Below are positions 12,548 through 23,155 of a DNA stretch of 64,000 nucleotides, one piece after another. The DNA comes from Salvia splendens (taxonomy: Eukaryota > Streptophyta > Magnoliopsida > Lamiales > Lamiaceae): NCBI RefSeq assembly GCF_004379255.2, contig NC_056048.1, positions 15,461,197 to 15,525,196 on the forward strand, read 5' to 3'. How positions within the stretch are numbered: position 1 is the stretch's first letter; each line of letters starts with the position of its first letter. Below the pieces are notes generated by a model. That model was not told where the DNA came from. It saw only the letters and a list, made by a program, of their open reading frames with translations, and ran no database searches. Position numbers and translations under genes: made by a program.

Positions 12548-13157
12548 TGATACGATATCTTCCCATATCTTCCCATATATTCCATATCTTCTATTTAGTT
12601 ATCTTTTGATTCATAGTATTTTTTCATATATTATTTTCTTGTTCGGTAAGTTAGGACTTAGTATTATAAATAGGGCAGAATGTAATCATTTGAATGATCA
12701 TGAATGAAAATATATTATTTGCCCACACCCAACGTGAATTAATCAAACCCTAGTTCCATCGCTGCCCGACGGAGGAGTTCCGCACACAGCTAGAACTAGA
12801 ACTACCGCCGATCCTGTCGCAGGATGCCGGAGAATTATCTGTAACTGAGATTCTGCGCTGCCCGACGGAGAGGAACAAGAAACAAATATATGAAAAGATA
12901 TTCAAATCCCTAATAAAGGGATTGTCATGAACGACAATAGGGTTTATGGCATTATAAATAGATAGGGTGTTATCATTTTAGGAAGTCAATCAATCAATGA
13001 AAGAAATATTATTTTTCCACAAACAATCGTGAATTGTTCTATCAACCCTAGTCACGCCGCTGCCCGACGGAGGAGCTCCGCGCACAGCCACGAACTAGAT
13101 CGTCGCCGATCCTACGTAAGGACGCCGGAGAAAGGGATACGACAAAGGGTCGTATCA
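12548..13157 (+). repeat. Chimeric LTR with an internal inverted piece
   Basis: It begins TGATACGATATCTTCCC (a third LTR variant) and ends GGGTCGTATCA like the 297-bp LTR, followed by the primer-site motif at 13158. At about 12875-12915 it contains a piece of LTR start in the opposite orientation (matching the complement of 11886-11930). After 12940 it repeats the second half of the 297-bp LTR almost exactly. It is a join of at least two LTR copies. Confidence 0.75.
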
Positions 13158-13393
13158 ACTGGTGCTTTTCATTGAGAGTTGACCCTCTCACCATCTCGAA
13201 CCGAAGCTACACCGCTGCCCGAAGGAAAATATTCCGCGCACAGCAACTGCTTTGGTTGTCGAGTCCCGCCTGTCCGCCGAGCTCTAGCCGCAGGACAACA
13301 CTACTTCTGCAATGCCCGACGGGAAGGATTCTCACGTGCCGCGTCGAAGTCAGACGATCATCAACCACAATAGCCACGCCTCAGTCTGTGAAC

Positions 13394-14224
13394 ATGTCAT
13401 ACAACTACACCGACTATCGCCGTCGTCAATACTACTTCCCTCAGGCCACACAGCCATTCCGTCCCTACCAGCCGGCCCAACCTCGCCGTGTAACCAGTTG
13501 GGACCCTCCGAGCAACGGGGTGGAAGTACTCCGTCCGCCATCGTGGCCTGATCCAGAATCACCCTACGTCTCACACCACTTGGATCCACCTGATCGTCGC
13601 CCACGGCCGAGATACCAGCCCATCGGGTACCGCGATCACGCGCAAGAAGCTTGGCCCCGACACCGCGGTGGCTACATCGAGAGGGGTGCCCACCTATCTG
13701 ATCGCGGAGATCATCAGACTCAATTCGGGTTTGATCGCTACCCGACAACCGCAACGCAGCGGCACCGCCCAACGTGCTGGGTCCCACCAGCGCAACAGCA
13801 GGGCCACGGCTACCTGACCGTTGACCGTCCCCGACGCTCGGAGACGTGCTGGGACCGACCTCGCCCTCGGGAGGAGGTGAGAGCGCGAGTCCAGCCCGCC
13901 TCCCACCAGCCCCGCTACTCCATCGAAAAGTCAACGCGGGACCTGTACAGTCAGCCCGCACGTGTGACTAGTCAAACTCCGGAGCAGCCATGCCTGCCGC
14001 TAATACGAGTCTCCCAAGCGGAGAAGTCAGAACGGTCCAGGTTGGGTCTCTGCTGGCACTGTCCCGAGAAATGGGTAATGGGACATGTGTGTAAACAACG
14101 CATTCTCTGTTATGCGGATGATGGAGAGGAGTTTGAGGAGAACATTCAAGATGAGAATTTAGCCGAAGAGAAAACTGATAATACTCCCACGATAGCACTT
14201 GCGGTGACTTATTGTCGTTCATGA
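13394..14224 (+). pseudogene. Gag remnant lacking the core domain, plus orientation
   Basis: The ATG at 13394 begins MSYNYTDYRRRQYYF, followed by a proline/arginine-rich region. The zinc finger near 14052-14094 reads CWHCPEKWVMGHVC. The gag core seen in the copy at 10750-10970 is absent; only the low-complexity N-terminus, the finger and the acidic tail remain. The frame is open upstream to 13172, but this is leader sequence. At about 14187 the sequence changes strand (see the joint at 14187-14327). It is about 95% similar by eye to the minus-strand copy at 15340-16149, so the two form a long inverted repeat. Confidence 0.75.
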
Positions 14225-14327
14225 CAATCCCTTTGTTCTTGACGAACTCTATTGTCGTTCATGAATTCACTTTCGTCAAACTGCTGGCGTTGGTAATTGG
14301 TGGCGACGCATCTCGTCCTCCTTAACG
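14187..14327. other. Scrambled joint between inverted gag copies
   Basis: Here the plus-strand gag sequence switches into sequence that is antisense gag (cacttgcggtgact..., as at 15207 on the plus strand). Next comes a piece that matches 10115-10155 (gaattcactttcgtcaaactg), then 'gcatctcgtc' and a short repeat of 'cctccttaacg', before the minus LTR at 14328. The motif tattgtcgttcatgacaatcc at about 14210 is the complement of the one at about 12917. Confidence 0.7.
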
Positions 14328-16727
14328 TGTTAAGGACCGTCCTCCTTAACGTCGATTTCCACACAAAATCAAGAAACGAGATGTCGTCGTTGTCGAGCGC
14401 CCAACGTTGGGTCGTTACTTGGACGGCAAAAAGGGGCGGTTGAGCGCGAGATCAGCCTCGTCGGCAACCTTAGGAGATGTTTCTTGTTTGCTACTCAATT
14501 GAGCCAAAAGAATGAATATTTCATATATTGATTGAATGAATAAAAAAGATAACAGTCTATCCTATTTATAATGCTACTGACTTAATGAACAAGAAAACAA
14601 AGATATAGAAAAAGATATGCTAAATCCCTATAATATCTAAACTAAATAATAATAATAGAGGTTCGTATCAACTCCCCCACGGTTAAAATCCACCTTGTCC
14701 TCAAGGTGGGAACCACGAAGCAAAAAGGAGAGTTGAAAGCAGAAGCTTCGGCGAGGCAACTCCTCCTGGATCAAACACACACCGAACAGATGAACGTCTC
14801 CCTTCTTCACTTCCATAAAAAATCAACAAAGGAGACCCAACTTTGTCGGAAAAATTCCTTGCCAAATCGAAAAGCTTGTCCATGCCTCCCAGAATGCCCA
14901 AGCATGGCATGTCATTACTCGGAGGGATCAACCTTGCATCTTTGTCGAGCGATGTTGATCGATGATTCATACTTGGAACATCACCGACATTCAAATCCAC
15001 ATAGACACAAGCAACTACGGGCAAATCGGTGTAAGCACCATCTCCTTTCTTGCCCCAACAATTTCCAACAACATTTTTGGATGACACTTGAACAACATTG
15101 AGTGAGGCTATTATCTTCTCCACTTCACCAATAGAACCATCATCCTCTTTATCTTCTAGCAATATCTCCTCCTTTTCACCAATCTTCTCATCATATACCC
15201 CAACGAGCACTTGCGGTGACTCATTGTCATTCTTGACAATCCCTTTGTTCTTGACGAACTCTCCAGGGGACTCGTTGTTTGGAATATCAAGAGGAGCGCC
15301 ATCATTGTGAACATCGGTAATGTCATTAGGAACATCATCACCGAATACTATCGTGAGAGTATTATCAGTTTTCTCTTCGGCTAAATTCTCATCTTGAATG
15401 TTCTCCTCAAACTCCTCCCCATCATCCGCATAACAGAGAATGCGTTGTTTACACACATGTCCCATCACCCATTTCTCGTGACAGTGCCAACAAAGACCCA
15501 ACCTGGACCGTTCTGACTTCTCCGCCTGGGAGACTCGTATTAGCGGCAGGCGTGGCTGCTCCGGAGTTTGACTGGTCACACGCGCGGGCTGACTGTACAG
15601 GTCCCGCGTTGGCTTTTCGGTGGAGTAGCGTGGCTGGTGGGAGGCGGGCTAGACTCGCGCTCTCACCTCCTCCCGAGGGCGAGGTCGGTCCCAGCACGTC
15701 TCCGAGCATCGGGGACGGTCAACGGTCAGGTAGCCGCGGTCCTGCTGTTGCGCCGGTGGGTCCCAGCACGTTGGGCGGTGCCGCTGCGTTGCGGTTGTCG
15801 GGTAGCGATCAAACCCTAATTGGGTCTGATGATCTCCGCGATCAGATTGGTGGCCACCCCTCTCGATGTAGCCACCGCGGTGTCGGGGCCAAGCGTCTTG
15901 CGCGCGATCATTGTACCCGATGGGCTGGTATCTCGGTCGTGGGCGACGATCAGGTGGATCCAAGTGGTGTGAGACGTAGGGTGATTCTGGATCAGGCCAC
16001 GACGGCGGACGGAGTACTTCCACCCGGCTGCTCGGAGGGTCCCAACTGGTTACACGGCGAGGTTGGGCCAGCTGGTAGGGACGGAATGGTTGTGTGGCCT
16101 GAGGGAAGTCGTATTGACGACAGCGATAGCCGGCGTAGTCGTATGACATGTTGACGGACTGAGGCGTGGCTGTGGTAGTTGATGATCGTTTGACTTCGAC
16201 GCGGCATGCGGGAATCCTTCCCGTCGAGCGTTGCAGAAGTAGTGTTGTCATGCGGCTAGAGCTCGGCGGACAGGCGAGACTCGACAACCAAAGCAGTTGC
16301 TGTGCACGGAATATTTTCCGTCGGGCAGCGGTGTAGCTTCGGTTCGAGATGGTGGGAGGGTCAACTCTCAATGAAAGCACCAGTTGTTAAGGACCATCCT
16401 CCTTAACGTCGATTTCCACACAAAATCAAGAAACGAGATGTCGTCGTTGTCGAGCGCCCAACGTTGGGTCGTGACTTGGATGGCAAAAAGGGGCGGTTGA
16501 GCGCGAGATCAGCCTCGTCGGCAACCTTAGGAGATGTTTCTTGTTTGCTACTCAATTGAGCCAAAAGAATGAATATTTCATATATTGATTGAAAGAATAA
16601 AAAAGATAACAGTCTATCATATTTATAATGCTACTGACTTAATGAACAAGAAAACAAAGATATAGAAAAAGATATGCTAAATCCCTATAATATCTAAACT
16701 AAATAATAATAATAGAGGTTCGTATCA
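14328..16727 (-). mobile_element. Complete gag-only LTR element, minus strand, 2,400 bp
   Basis: The 5' LTR is 16727 to 16385 and the 3' LTR 14670 to 14328, each 343 bp and differing at only a handful of positions. On the minus strand the 5' LTR is followed directly by ACTGGTGCTTTCATTGAGAG (primer site region), and the 3' LTR is preceded by a polypurine tract (gtgggggagt). The interior encodes only Gag-derived sequence. Its own left flank (taacg, 14323-14327) does not match the right flank (gggac), so it did not insert here alone: the right duplication pairs with the left end of the whole composite at 9731. Confidence 0.88.
14701..16149 (-). pseudogene. Gag-derived gene of the minus-strand element, frameshifted
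   Basis: It starts at ATG 16149 (MSYDYAGYRCRQYDF) with a proline/arginine-rich region to about 15650. After a frame change it continues (15579 to 14701) with VSQAEKSERSRLGL, the finger CWHCHEKWVMGHVC, acidic segments and VFDPGGVASPKLL near its end. The gag core domain is missing, as in the plus copy at 13394, so the deletion predates the inverted duplication or is a property of this subfamily. A short Gag-like protein of unknown use could once have been made; an intact version is not visible here. Confidence 0.75.
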
Positions 16728-19700
16728 GGGACACATTTTCATTTCGACAGTTTATGCTAAATGCACAAGGGGTGAGAGGGTACTCTTGTGGGACAAAATG
16801 AGGGAAATTTCAGTGGCTACCGAAGGCACGCCTTGGATTATTGGGGGCGACTTCAACACCATTCCCTCGCCGGGTGATAGAGTGGGAAGTGACTCTAACC
16901 GACAAGCTGAAATGGTGGACTTTGCGGAGGCTATTGAAGACTGCAGGGTTCTTGACTCGGGCTATGATGGCTCGGACTTCACGTGGGCCAAGAATGGCTT
17001 ATTTGAGAGGCTCGATAGGGTATTAGTGAATGAATCATGGGCAGAGAGTTTTGAAGCAACTCGGGTTACAAACTTGCCACTGGTTTCTTCAGATCATGGC
17101 CCCGTTTTGGTCCGGTGTAGAACCCCACGCACCCACTCCAGGGGCAGCCCGTTCCGCTTCCAAAACATGTGGATTAGACACGATAGTTTCGCTGATCTGG
17201 TTCGGGGAGACTGGAGCCAACCGACGGAGGCTGAGGGACTTCTCAATCTTTAGATCAAACTTGGTCGAATTAAGAAAACCCTGAAGGAGTGGAACAAGGT
17301 TGTTTTCGGGAATATTCACAACAACCTTAGGGAATTGGAGGAAAAAATCGTGATGGCCCAAGCTGATTTTGAGGAGAGGCCTTCCCCGGAGAATAGGTCG
17401 GAAGTTAACAGATGCATTGCCATGTATATTCGGCTACTCAAGATGGAGGAGGATTTTTGGAGACAAAAAGCGACCCTTAGATGGCTTGCGGAGGGCGACA
17501 AGAATACCAAATTCTATCAAAGTTGGGTCAAACAAAAGAGATTACAGATGCGCATCCACAAGATCAATGTAGGGGGAGAGAACTTTCGGATGATCTCGAG
17601 ATTCGGAACTCGGCGGTGGAGTTCCTCCAAAATCTCCTTGCCCCGGGTCCTCTCTCGCTCTTGGAGCCGGATTTGAGCTTGATTCAACGCCTCCCACCTT
17701 CACCCGAAGTGGACGCTCTCCCGGACCCACCAAGCGCGGAGGAAGTGAAATGAGCCATTTTTGACATTTCCGGAGATAGCGCGCCAGGGCCGGATGGCTT
17801 CACAGCCACCTTCTACCAATCATGCTGGGACACGGTTGGTGGAGATGTTGTTGCCGCGATCCAGCAATTTTTTGGGGGAGCCTTCCTACCCCGAAGCGTC
17901 ACGGCCACGAGTATTTTCCTCATCCCAAAGAAGCTCACCCCGGACTCGTGGAGCGACTACCGCCCCATCAGCCTTTGCAATGTCTCAAACAAGATCATCA
18001 CCAAAATCCTCACGAGGCGGCTTACCCCCCTTCTCCCACAGGTTATTTCGCCAAACCAGAGCGGGTTCGTGAAAGGGCGGTTGATAAATGATAACGTGTT
18101 CCATGAACTTCCAAGGGGCGCACCGGCCCCCAATGTTGCGGTCAAGATTGATATGGCTAAAGCTTACGACAGAGTCCAGTGGCCACTTTTGATCAAGGTC
18201 ATGGAAGGAATGGGTTTCCCGGCCAGGTGGATCTCCATGATGGAGAGGTGCGTGGGATCATGCTGGTTCTCGGTCTTGATTAATGGTATTCCGTCAGAGT
18301 TCTTCAAGTCATCCCGTGGTCTCAGACAAGGTGACCCAATTTCACCCGCCTTGTTTGTGATCGCTGCGGATTACCTCTCAAAGGGCCCTGGACAGACTTA
18401 TTTTGGGAAAGAATGAGATGACTTTCAAGGCCTCACGAGGATGTATGGAGATTAGCCACCTTGCCTATGCCGATGATATTGTAATCTTCACTCAAGCGGC
18501 GGAAGTACCCCTGAGGCGGCTCAAAGCCTATCTTGATGAATATGCGGGAATTTCAGGACAGCAGATCAACCTCGCAAAAAGTAATTTCTACATCGTCGAG
18601 AGACACGAGAGGTGCGCCGACATCATTCAGGCCGAAGGTGGATTTTCTCGAGGTACCTTCCCTTTCCTCTATCTTGGGGTCCCTATTTATCGAGGTGTTA
18701 AGCGTACAGATATGTTTATGTTCCTTCGGGAAAAGATTGTTGCGAGAGTCACGGGCTAGGCACACTGTCACCTCTCGTTTGGAGGAAGGCTTACTCTCAT
18801 CAAGAGTACGCTCGAAGCGGTGCCCCTCCACATCTTCCAAGCCATCGAGCCAACCTCCGGGGCTCTCAAGCAATTGGATCAACAGATGGCTCGGTTCTTC
18901 TGGGGGTCAACAAACAAGAGGAAAAAAACACATTGGATCGGATGGGATCAGATCTGCCTCCCGACTTCCGAAGGGGGGCTCGGGGTTCGAAAATCCAAAG
19001 AAGTACTCCGAGCCTTCAACATCAAGTTATGGTGGCGATTTCGAGAGCAAAGCTCGCTTTGGGCTAGATATATGAAAATGAAATATTGCAAAAAGACTTC
19101 CCCCCTTGCGGCCAACCCCTCCGGGCACAACAGCCCAACTTGGAAAAGACTCATGCGCGCGAGACATCAGGCGAACCCTCACATTAGATGGGTGGTGGGC
19201 AAAGGAGAAATCTACTTTTGGGATGACATCTGGGTGGGCGACTCCACTCTTCGGTCCCTTAGTTTTGACGATAGGGGCGCCCACTCTTCCTTGGTCGAGG
19301 ACTTTCTCATGGATGGCGAGTGGAATGAAGCCAAGCTCCAACAACTCCACGACCAGGCTGGACTACCACAGCAGGTAATATCTCAGATTCTCGATACTCC
19401 GGTCATTGCAGGGGAGTCGGACACCCCGAGGTGGTCCCTTTCTAGACTCGGAGAGTTCTAGTTAGCAACAACTTGGGACACCATTCGTACACATAGGCCA
19501 AGGATTCAGGGGCTCGAGGACATTTGGAAGGCCGGCCTAACCAACTCTATTGCAATCTTTAACTGGCGCCTCTTGTCGAACCGCATCCCGGTCGATACCA
19601 AACTCCAATGGAGGAGGATTGATCTGGCCTCAAAATGCCAATGCTGCCCCAGGAGCCCGAACATCGAATCCCTACAGCACCTCTTCATTCAAGGCCGGGG

Positions 19701-20816
19701 AGCAACCAGTGTGTGGCGGGAGTTCGACGGGTGGTTCGGGGGTTCGGCCCCTCTCCTTCGGATAAACGACACCATTCCGGATAGGCTCGAGGTCTGGTCA
19801 CAACGGATGCAACAAGAAGATAGGAAGCATCTCTGCCGAGTCATGCCGTACCTCATCCTGTGGTTCATCTAGGCGGAACGAAACAGAAGCCGACATGAGC
19901 TTGTCCAATTCAAACCGTACAACGTGGTGTGGCAAGTTCAGATGTACATCCACAACAACATGGCCAATGGGAACATTAAGTCGAAGCACTGGAAAGGAGT
20001 GCATCTGGGAATGAGTATTCCGAGCCAACCCGCCTCAAGGCGGCCGAGACCAATGGTGATGTCGGTCAAGTGGCACCCCCCGAGGGCTCGTGGATTAAAG
20101 TCAATACGGATGGGGCATTCATCGAAATATCGGGTAAAGCTGGAGGGGGAGGAGTGGTACGCGACTGGACTGGGAAGTTGCTCGCGGCCTTTTCAACCAC
20201 CCTCGACGCGCACTTTGCTTTGGAGGCCGAACTGATGGCCGCTCATCACGGACTTGAGCTCGCAAAGGAACTTGAGCAACCCATATGGATCGAGACAGAC
20301 TCTGAACAAGTTGCCAAATTCCTCAATGGTAAGTCGTGGGGACCGGCACATATCCGCCGGGTCATGGCAGGAATCTTCCTCTTCAAGCGCCGGCACGCCA
20401 TGCGCGCTTCCTTTATTCCCCGGGAGGGGAACCAAGCTGCGGATATGCTTGCAAAGATGGGCCTCGACCATCAAAGTTTCCTCCGGTTCTCCGCCCAAAC
20501 AGCCCCAAGACCCCTTAAGGACATCATTTGAATGGAAGAAATGGGAATACCCAACATCCGAGTCAGGTGCAAAGACCATGACTAGTACAGGTGCCGCGGA
20601 AGGAAGGACTGATCTTGAGATCATTGGACGCTGGAGAGTACGATGGGGTCGGGCCAACCTGGGCATGTCCCCGTCCTACTCTTATAGTGTATTTGTTCTT
20701 GTGGTTTTTGTAAATGTTTTTGGTTCCCTAGACATAGTCGGATTAGCCTTCTTGTACTCCCCCGATTGTAACAAATTTTGTCAGGCAATATAGGGATGAG
20801 GGACCCACGAACCCTC

Positions 20817-20829
20817 CACCGTGAAGGTG
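20817..20829 (+). other. 3'-terminal hairpin of LINE-1
   Basis: CACC-gtgaa-GGTG lies eight bases before the A-tail. The same stem, with a variable loop, is at the 3' end of every LINE and half-LINE in the window (25898-25910, 30181-30194, 39439-39451, 44794-44806, 48011-48023, 56388-56400). Confidence 0.65.
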
Positions 20830-21290
20830 TTTGATTAAAAAAAAACATTCAGCGCAGAGTATTATGGAATTGACTGGCAACGCAGCGAGGACGACGGTGT
20901 GGTTCCGAACGGAGCGATAGAGATGTGCCGAACAGCGGCAGACCGTAGCAGTGGCTGTTGCGGCTGCTCATGACGGACAGCAGCTATGATGACGGGGAAT
21001 TACACTAGGCAGCGGCGCAAATTGTGTGAGAGAGGTAGGAAGGAATTTGAGTTTCTCTGATTTTAGTTTGGAAATTTGTGTGTGTGTCTGTGAAATCTTC
21101 ATTTTGGTTGTTGGCGAAATTGAGGGATTTTGAGTGTGTTCATTGTTTGAGATTTACAGTAGAGAGAGAGTTGAGGGAGAAAAGGGGCCGACGAATTTTA
21201 AATCTGGAGTATAAATTGTATTCTGATGAAATCCTTTAATATTTGACTCTTAACATATATTACTTTAATACATTGAGCTTGATTTAAAAA

Positions 21291-21376
21291 TCTAGTTGAG
21301 GGAGTATACAGTACATGTATTTTGGAAAAAAAATCTAGTTGAGGGAGTATACAGTACATGTATTTTGGAAAAGGGA
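21291..21376. repeat. Tandem duplication, period 43 bp
   Basis: The unit beginning tctagttgagggagtata at 21291 restarts at 21334, inside the right part of the solo LTR. Confidence 0.85.
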
Positions 21377-22830
21377 GTACATAACTTTAATTATTATAAT
21401 TCTTATGTTCTTTTGATGTTTGTTCTAAAATAGAGGGTGTGTTGTACGTGTAATTGGAGTGGAGTATTTTGGGTCAGTAGTTATCTAATTTGGACTGGGG
21501 AGTAATCGTTTCACTTCCTTTCTTTTTGGGGCTGTCGGAATTAATCGGATTAATCAAGTTTTTGATTGGAATAGAAAATGCGATCCTACCCATGAAAATA
21601 ATCGAAGTCTTAGGATGCATGCATCTTATTTATTTACTTGATTCATTGTGTTGATTTATGTGTTATTTAAATGCTAAAGGTGATTCCTTGTAAGCGATAC
21701 GTGATATCAAGGGAAAGGAAATAATTTCGGATTAAGAACTTGAGGTGGACTTTCTTTTTAAATAAGGGCTATGCCCTAAGTATATTTTTATGTGAAAATG
21801 ATATGAATATTTGTCATGCAGTATTTTGTTTTATTCTATGGAACCTATCTGATGTGGCTTTTGCCATCTATGGATAATCAAATTCGGGTCTGACTAGAGA
21901 GCGAGTCCCTACTCAGGCTAGTATACACCAATGGGGACCGTGAGCCGTCTTTTGGGTCGACCGGTCTAGTGACTTGGAATGTGGCCACATTCCTTGTCAT
22001 CAATGGATTAGATATGGTAGTCATCTATGGGAAAATGATTGCAGTCACAAATTTTTACAATGGAAATTATTTTAGTGTCTTGGGAATTTCTAAAGTTAAA
22101 CCCCAAGGTCACTCAATGGTGACATGATAAATACTTTTTATAAAATGTTTTCGGCATGAGTCCACTGAGTGCATCAAGTACTCAGCCCTGTATTTTTTTT
22201 AAAAATTTGCAGGTTGAGCGTGACGGATGTGGTGGGTGTTGAGCAAGACTGTTGAAGAAATCTAAGTATTTAGAATGTGTCATCATGTCTTCACACGTGG
22301 CATATTCATTCTCTCAAATGCTTCCGCTAAGTAGTTGTCCTTCTTTGAGTCCTTGTATCGCTGAGATAATATCCATTTTTGAGTTGTTGATTGTTGAGAT
22401 ACTCTGATTTTATTGGAGCTATTCCCTTTTGTTTCGAGCAATGGTCGAGTTGTGTTGTTTTCCCCTTTCTTCCCCGCCTCTTCAATCCTCCCCTAGTCGC
22501 GATCGACCGTGTTTTCTATCCTTAGAAAATGCGGGCGTGACATCATCGTTCCATTTTAAATCTAACAACATAGATGGGCCTTCAACTTCGTTGTTTGCAC
22601 ATTTGCGGTTCCTTAGAAAATAGTAATTTAATGGGAAGCGCTTAATTAAACGTTACACTTTGGTATATTTTCACATTCTATATAAATAGCAAATCAGATA
22701 CCTAGAGATAGTAAATATAATGATTGTGCATATACTATTATATCTTTCGCCTAAATAGTATAAAATCAAGTTTATGCACTTACATAATTCCTTCACATTA
22801 ATATAATTTATAATCGAATTTATATTGATA

Positions 22831-23033
22831 CTCCCTTTGTCCCATTAGAAATGAAACATTTTCCTTTTTTTGTTTGTCCCATTAAAAATGAATCGTTTCC
22901 TGAAATGAAAACAATACTATATCTATTTTTTCATCTCTCTTACTTTACTTTCTCTTCATTAACTCACAAAACAACACTGCATAAAATCTCATGTCAGAAA
23001 CCAAATGTTTCATATTTATTGGGACGGAGGGAG
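22831..23033. mobile_element. Stowaway-like MITE, 203 bp (copy 1)
   Basis: Terminal inverted repeats CTCCCTTTGTCCCATTA and (complement) CTCCCTCCGTCCCAATAAA extend to a shared ATGAAACATTT. It is flanked by TA on both sides (22829-22830 and 23034-23035). Non-coding. Confidence 0.88.
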
Positions 23034-23155
23034 TACTAATTAGTGGTCCACGTGACCGCGCAAAGTATTAACAAAAATATATGAGTTGGTTCCAGTAAAA
23101 ATTCAAGTTCTACTTATTAATTTAAAAAGAAATGAAAAATAAAATAAATAATATA

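Larger units (their letters stand above)
9731..16727. mobile_element. Composite of gag-only LTR elements with inverted outer LTRs
   Basis: The left edge is an LTR in plus orientation (TGATACGAACCTCTATT at 9731) and the right edge is the same 343-bp LTR in minus orientation (ending at 16727). A single 5-bp duplication GGGAC flanks the whole unit (9726-9730 and 16728-16732). Excising the unit and one GGGAC restores the LINE-1 reading frame (LAGHIFISTVYAKC), which confirms the boundaries. Inside lie, left to right, a gag-bearing element (plus), partial copies with related LTRs, a plus-strand gag remnant, a short scrambled joint, and a complete minus-strand element. No protease, RT or integrase is present, as in the TR-GAG class of non-autonomous gypsy elements. 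Confidence 0.85.
9444..20531 (+). pseudogene. LINE-1 ORF2 remnant (endonuclease, RT, zf-RVT, RNase H), split 9444-9730 and 16733-20531
   Basis: The start codon at 9444 follows the ORF1 stop by three nucleotides. A one-base deletion near 9474 shifts the frame just after FWNVR. The APE-type endonuclease continues after the LTR insertion with GGDFN (about 16845) and SDHGPVL (about 17090). The RT region keeps KIDMAKAYDRV (about 18147), RQGDPISP (about 18325) and the catalytic YADD (about 18468). The zf-RVT cysteines (CQCC) are near 19640, and an RNase H domain (NTDGA, EAEL, ETDSEQ, REGNQAAD) ends at 20531. Stops at 17251-17253, 18757-18759 (expected Trp), 19459-19461 and 19870-19872 (expected Trp), plus frameshifts around 17600 and 18380, make it non-functional. 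Confidence 0.92.
8441..20844 (+). mobile_element. LINE-1: 5'-truncated L1-type LINE, interrupted by an LTR-element composite
   Basis: The element starts inside ORF1, continues through ORF2, and ends with the tail AACCCTCCACC-GTGAA-GGTGTTTGATT followed by nine A. The target duplication is acattcagcgca(a)gagta at 8423-8440 and 20845-20861, with one base of slippage. Removing the insertion at 9731-16727 and one copy of its 5-bp duplication restores the ORF2 frame exactly. Both ORFs carry stops and frameshifts, so it is dead. The 3' UTR runs from 20532 to 20836; the terminal hairpin CACC-5 nt-GGTG is at 20817-20829. Confidence 0.92.
8025..22542 (+). mobile_element. Solo LTR (Ty3/gypsy-type) split by LINE-1
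   Basis: It begins TGTAACACCCCGAC at 8025 and ends GCGGGCGTGACA at 22542. The flanks carry a perfect 5-bp duplication TCATC (8020-8024 and 22543-22547). Removing the LINE at 8441-20844 leaves an LTR of about 2.1 kb with no internal coding region, so recombination between two LTRs has probably removed the body. The right part (20845-22542) shares its end sequence with the minus-strand element at 1530. It contains a 43-bp tandem duplication and a stretch near 22155-22255 ('tactcagccctg' then 'caggttgagc') common to both LTRs. Confidence 0.85.

Noticed and set aside
15552..16154. 200-codon open frame on plus
   Set aside because: Antisense shadow of the Pro/Arg-rich gag on minus; the same shadow occurs at 13350-13961 on minus opposite the plus gag.
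9731..16727. DNA transposon with 343-bp terminal inverted repeats
   Set aside because: The repeats are LTRs with primer-site and polypurine motifs beside them and also occur as direct copies inside; no transposase. The TSD of 5 bp fits retroviral-type integration.
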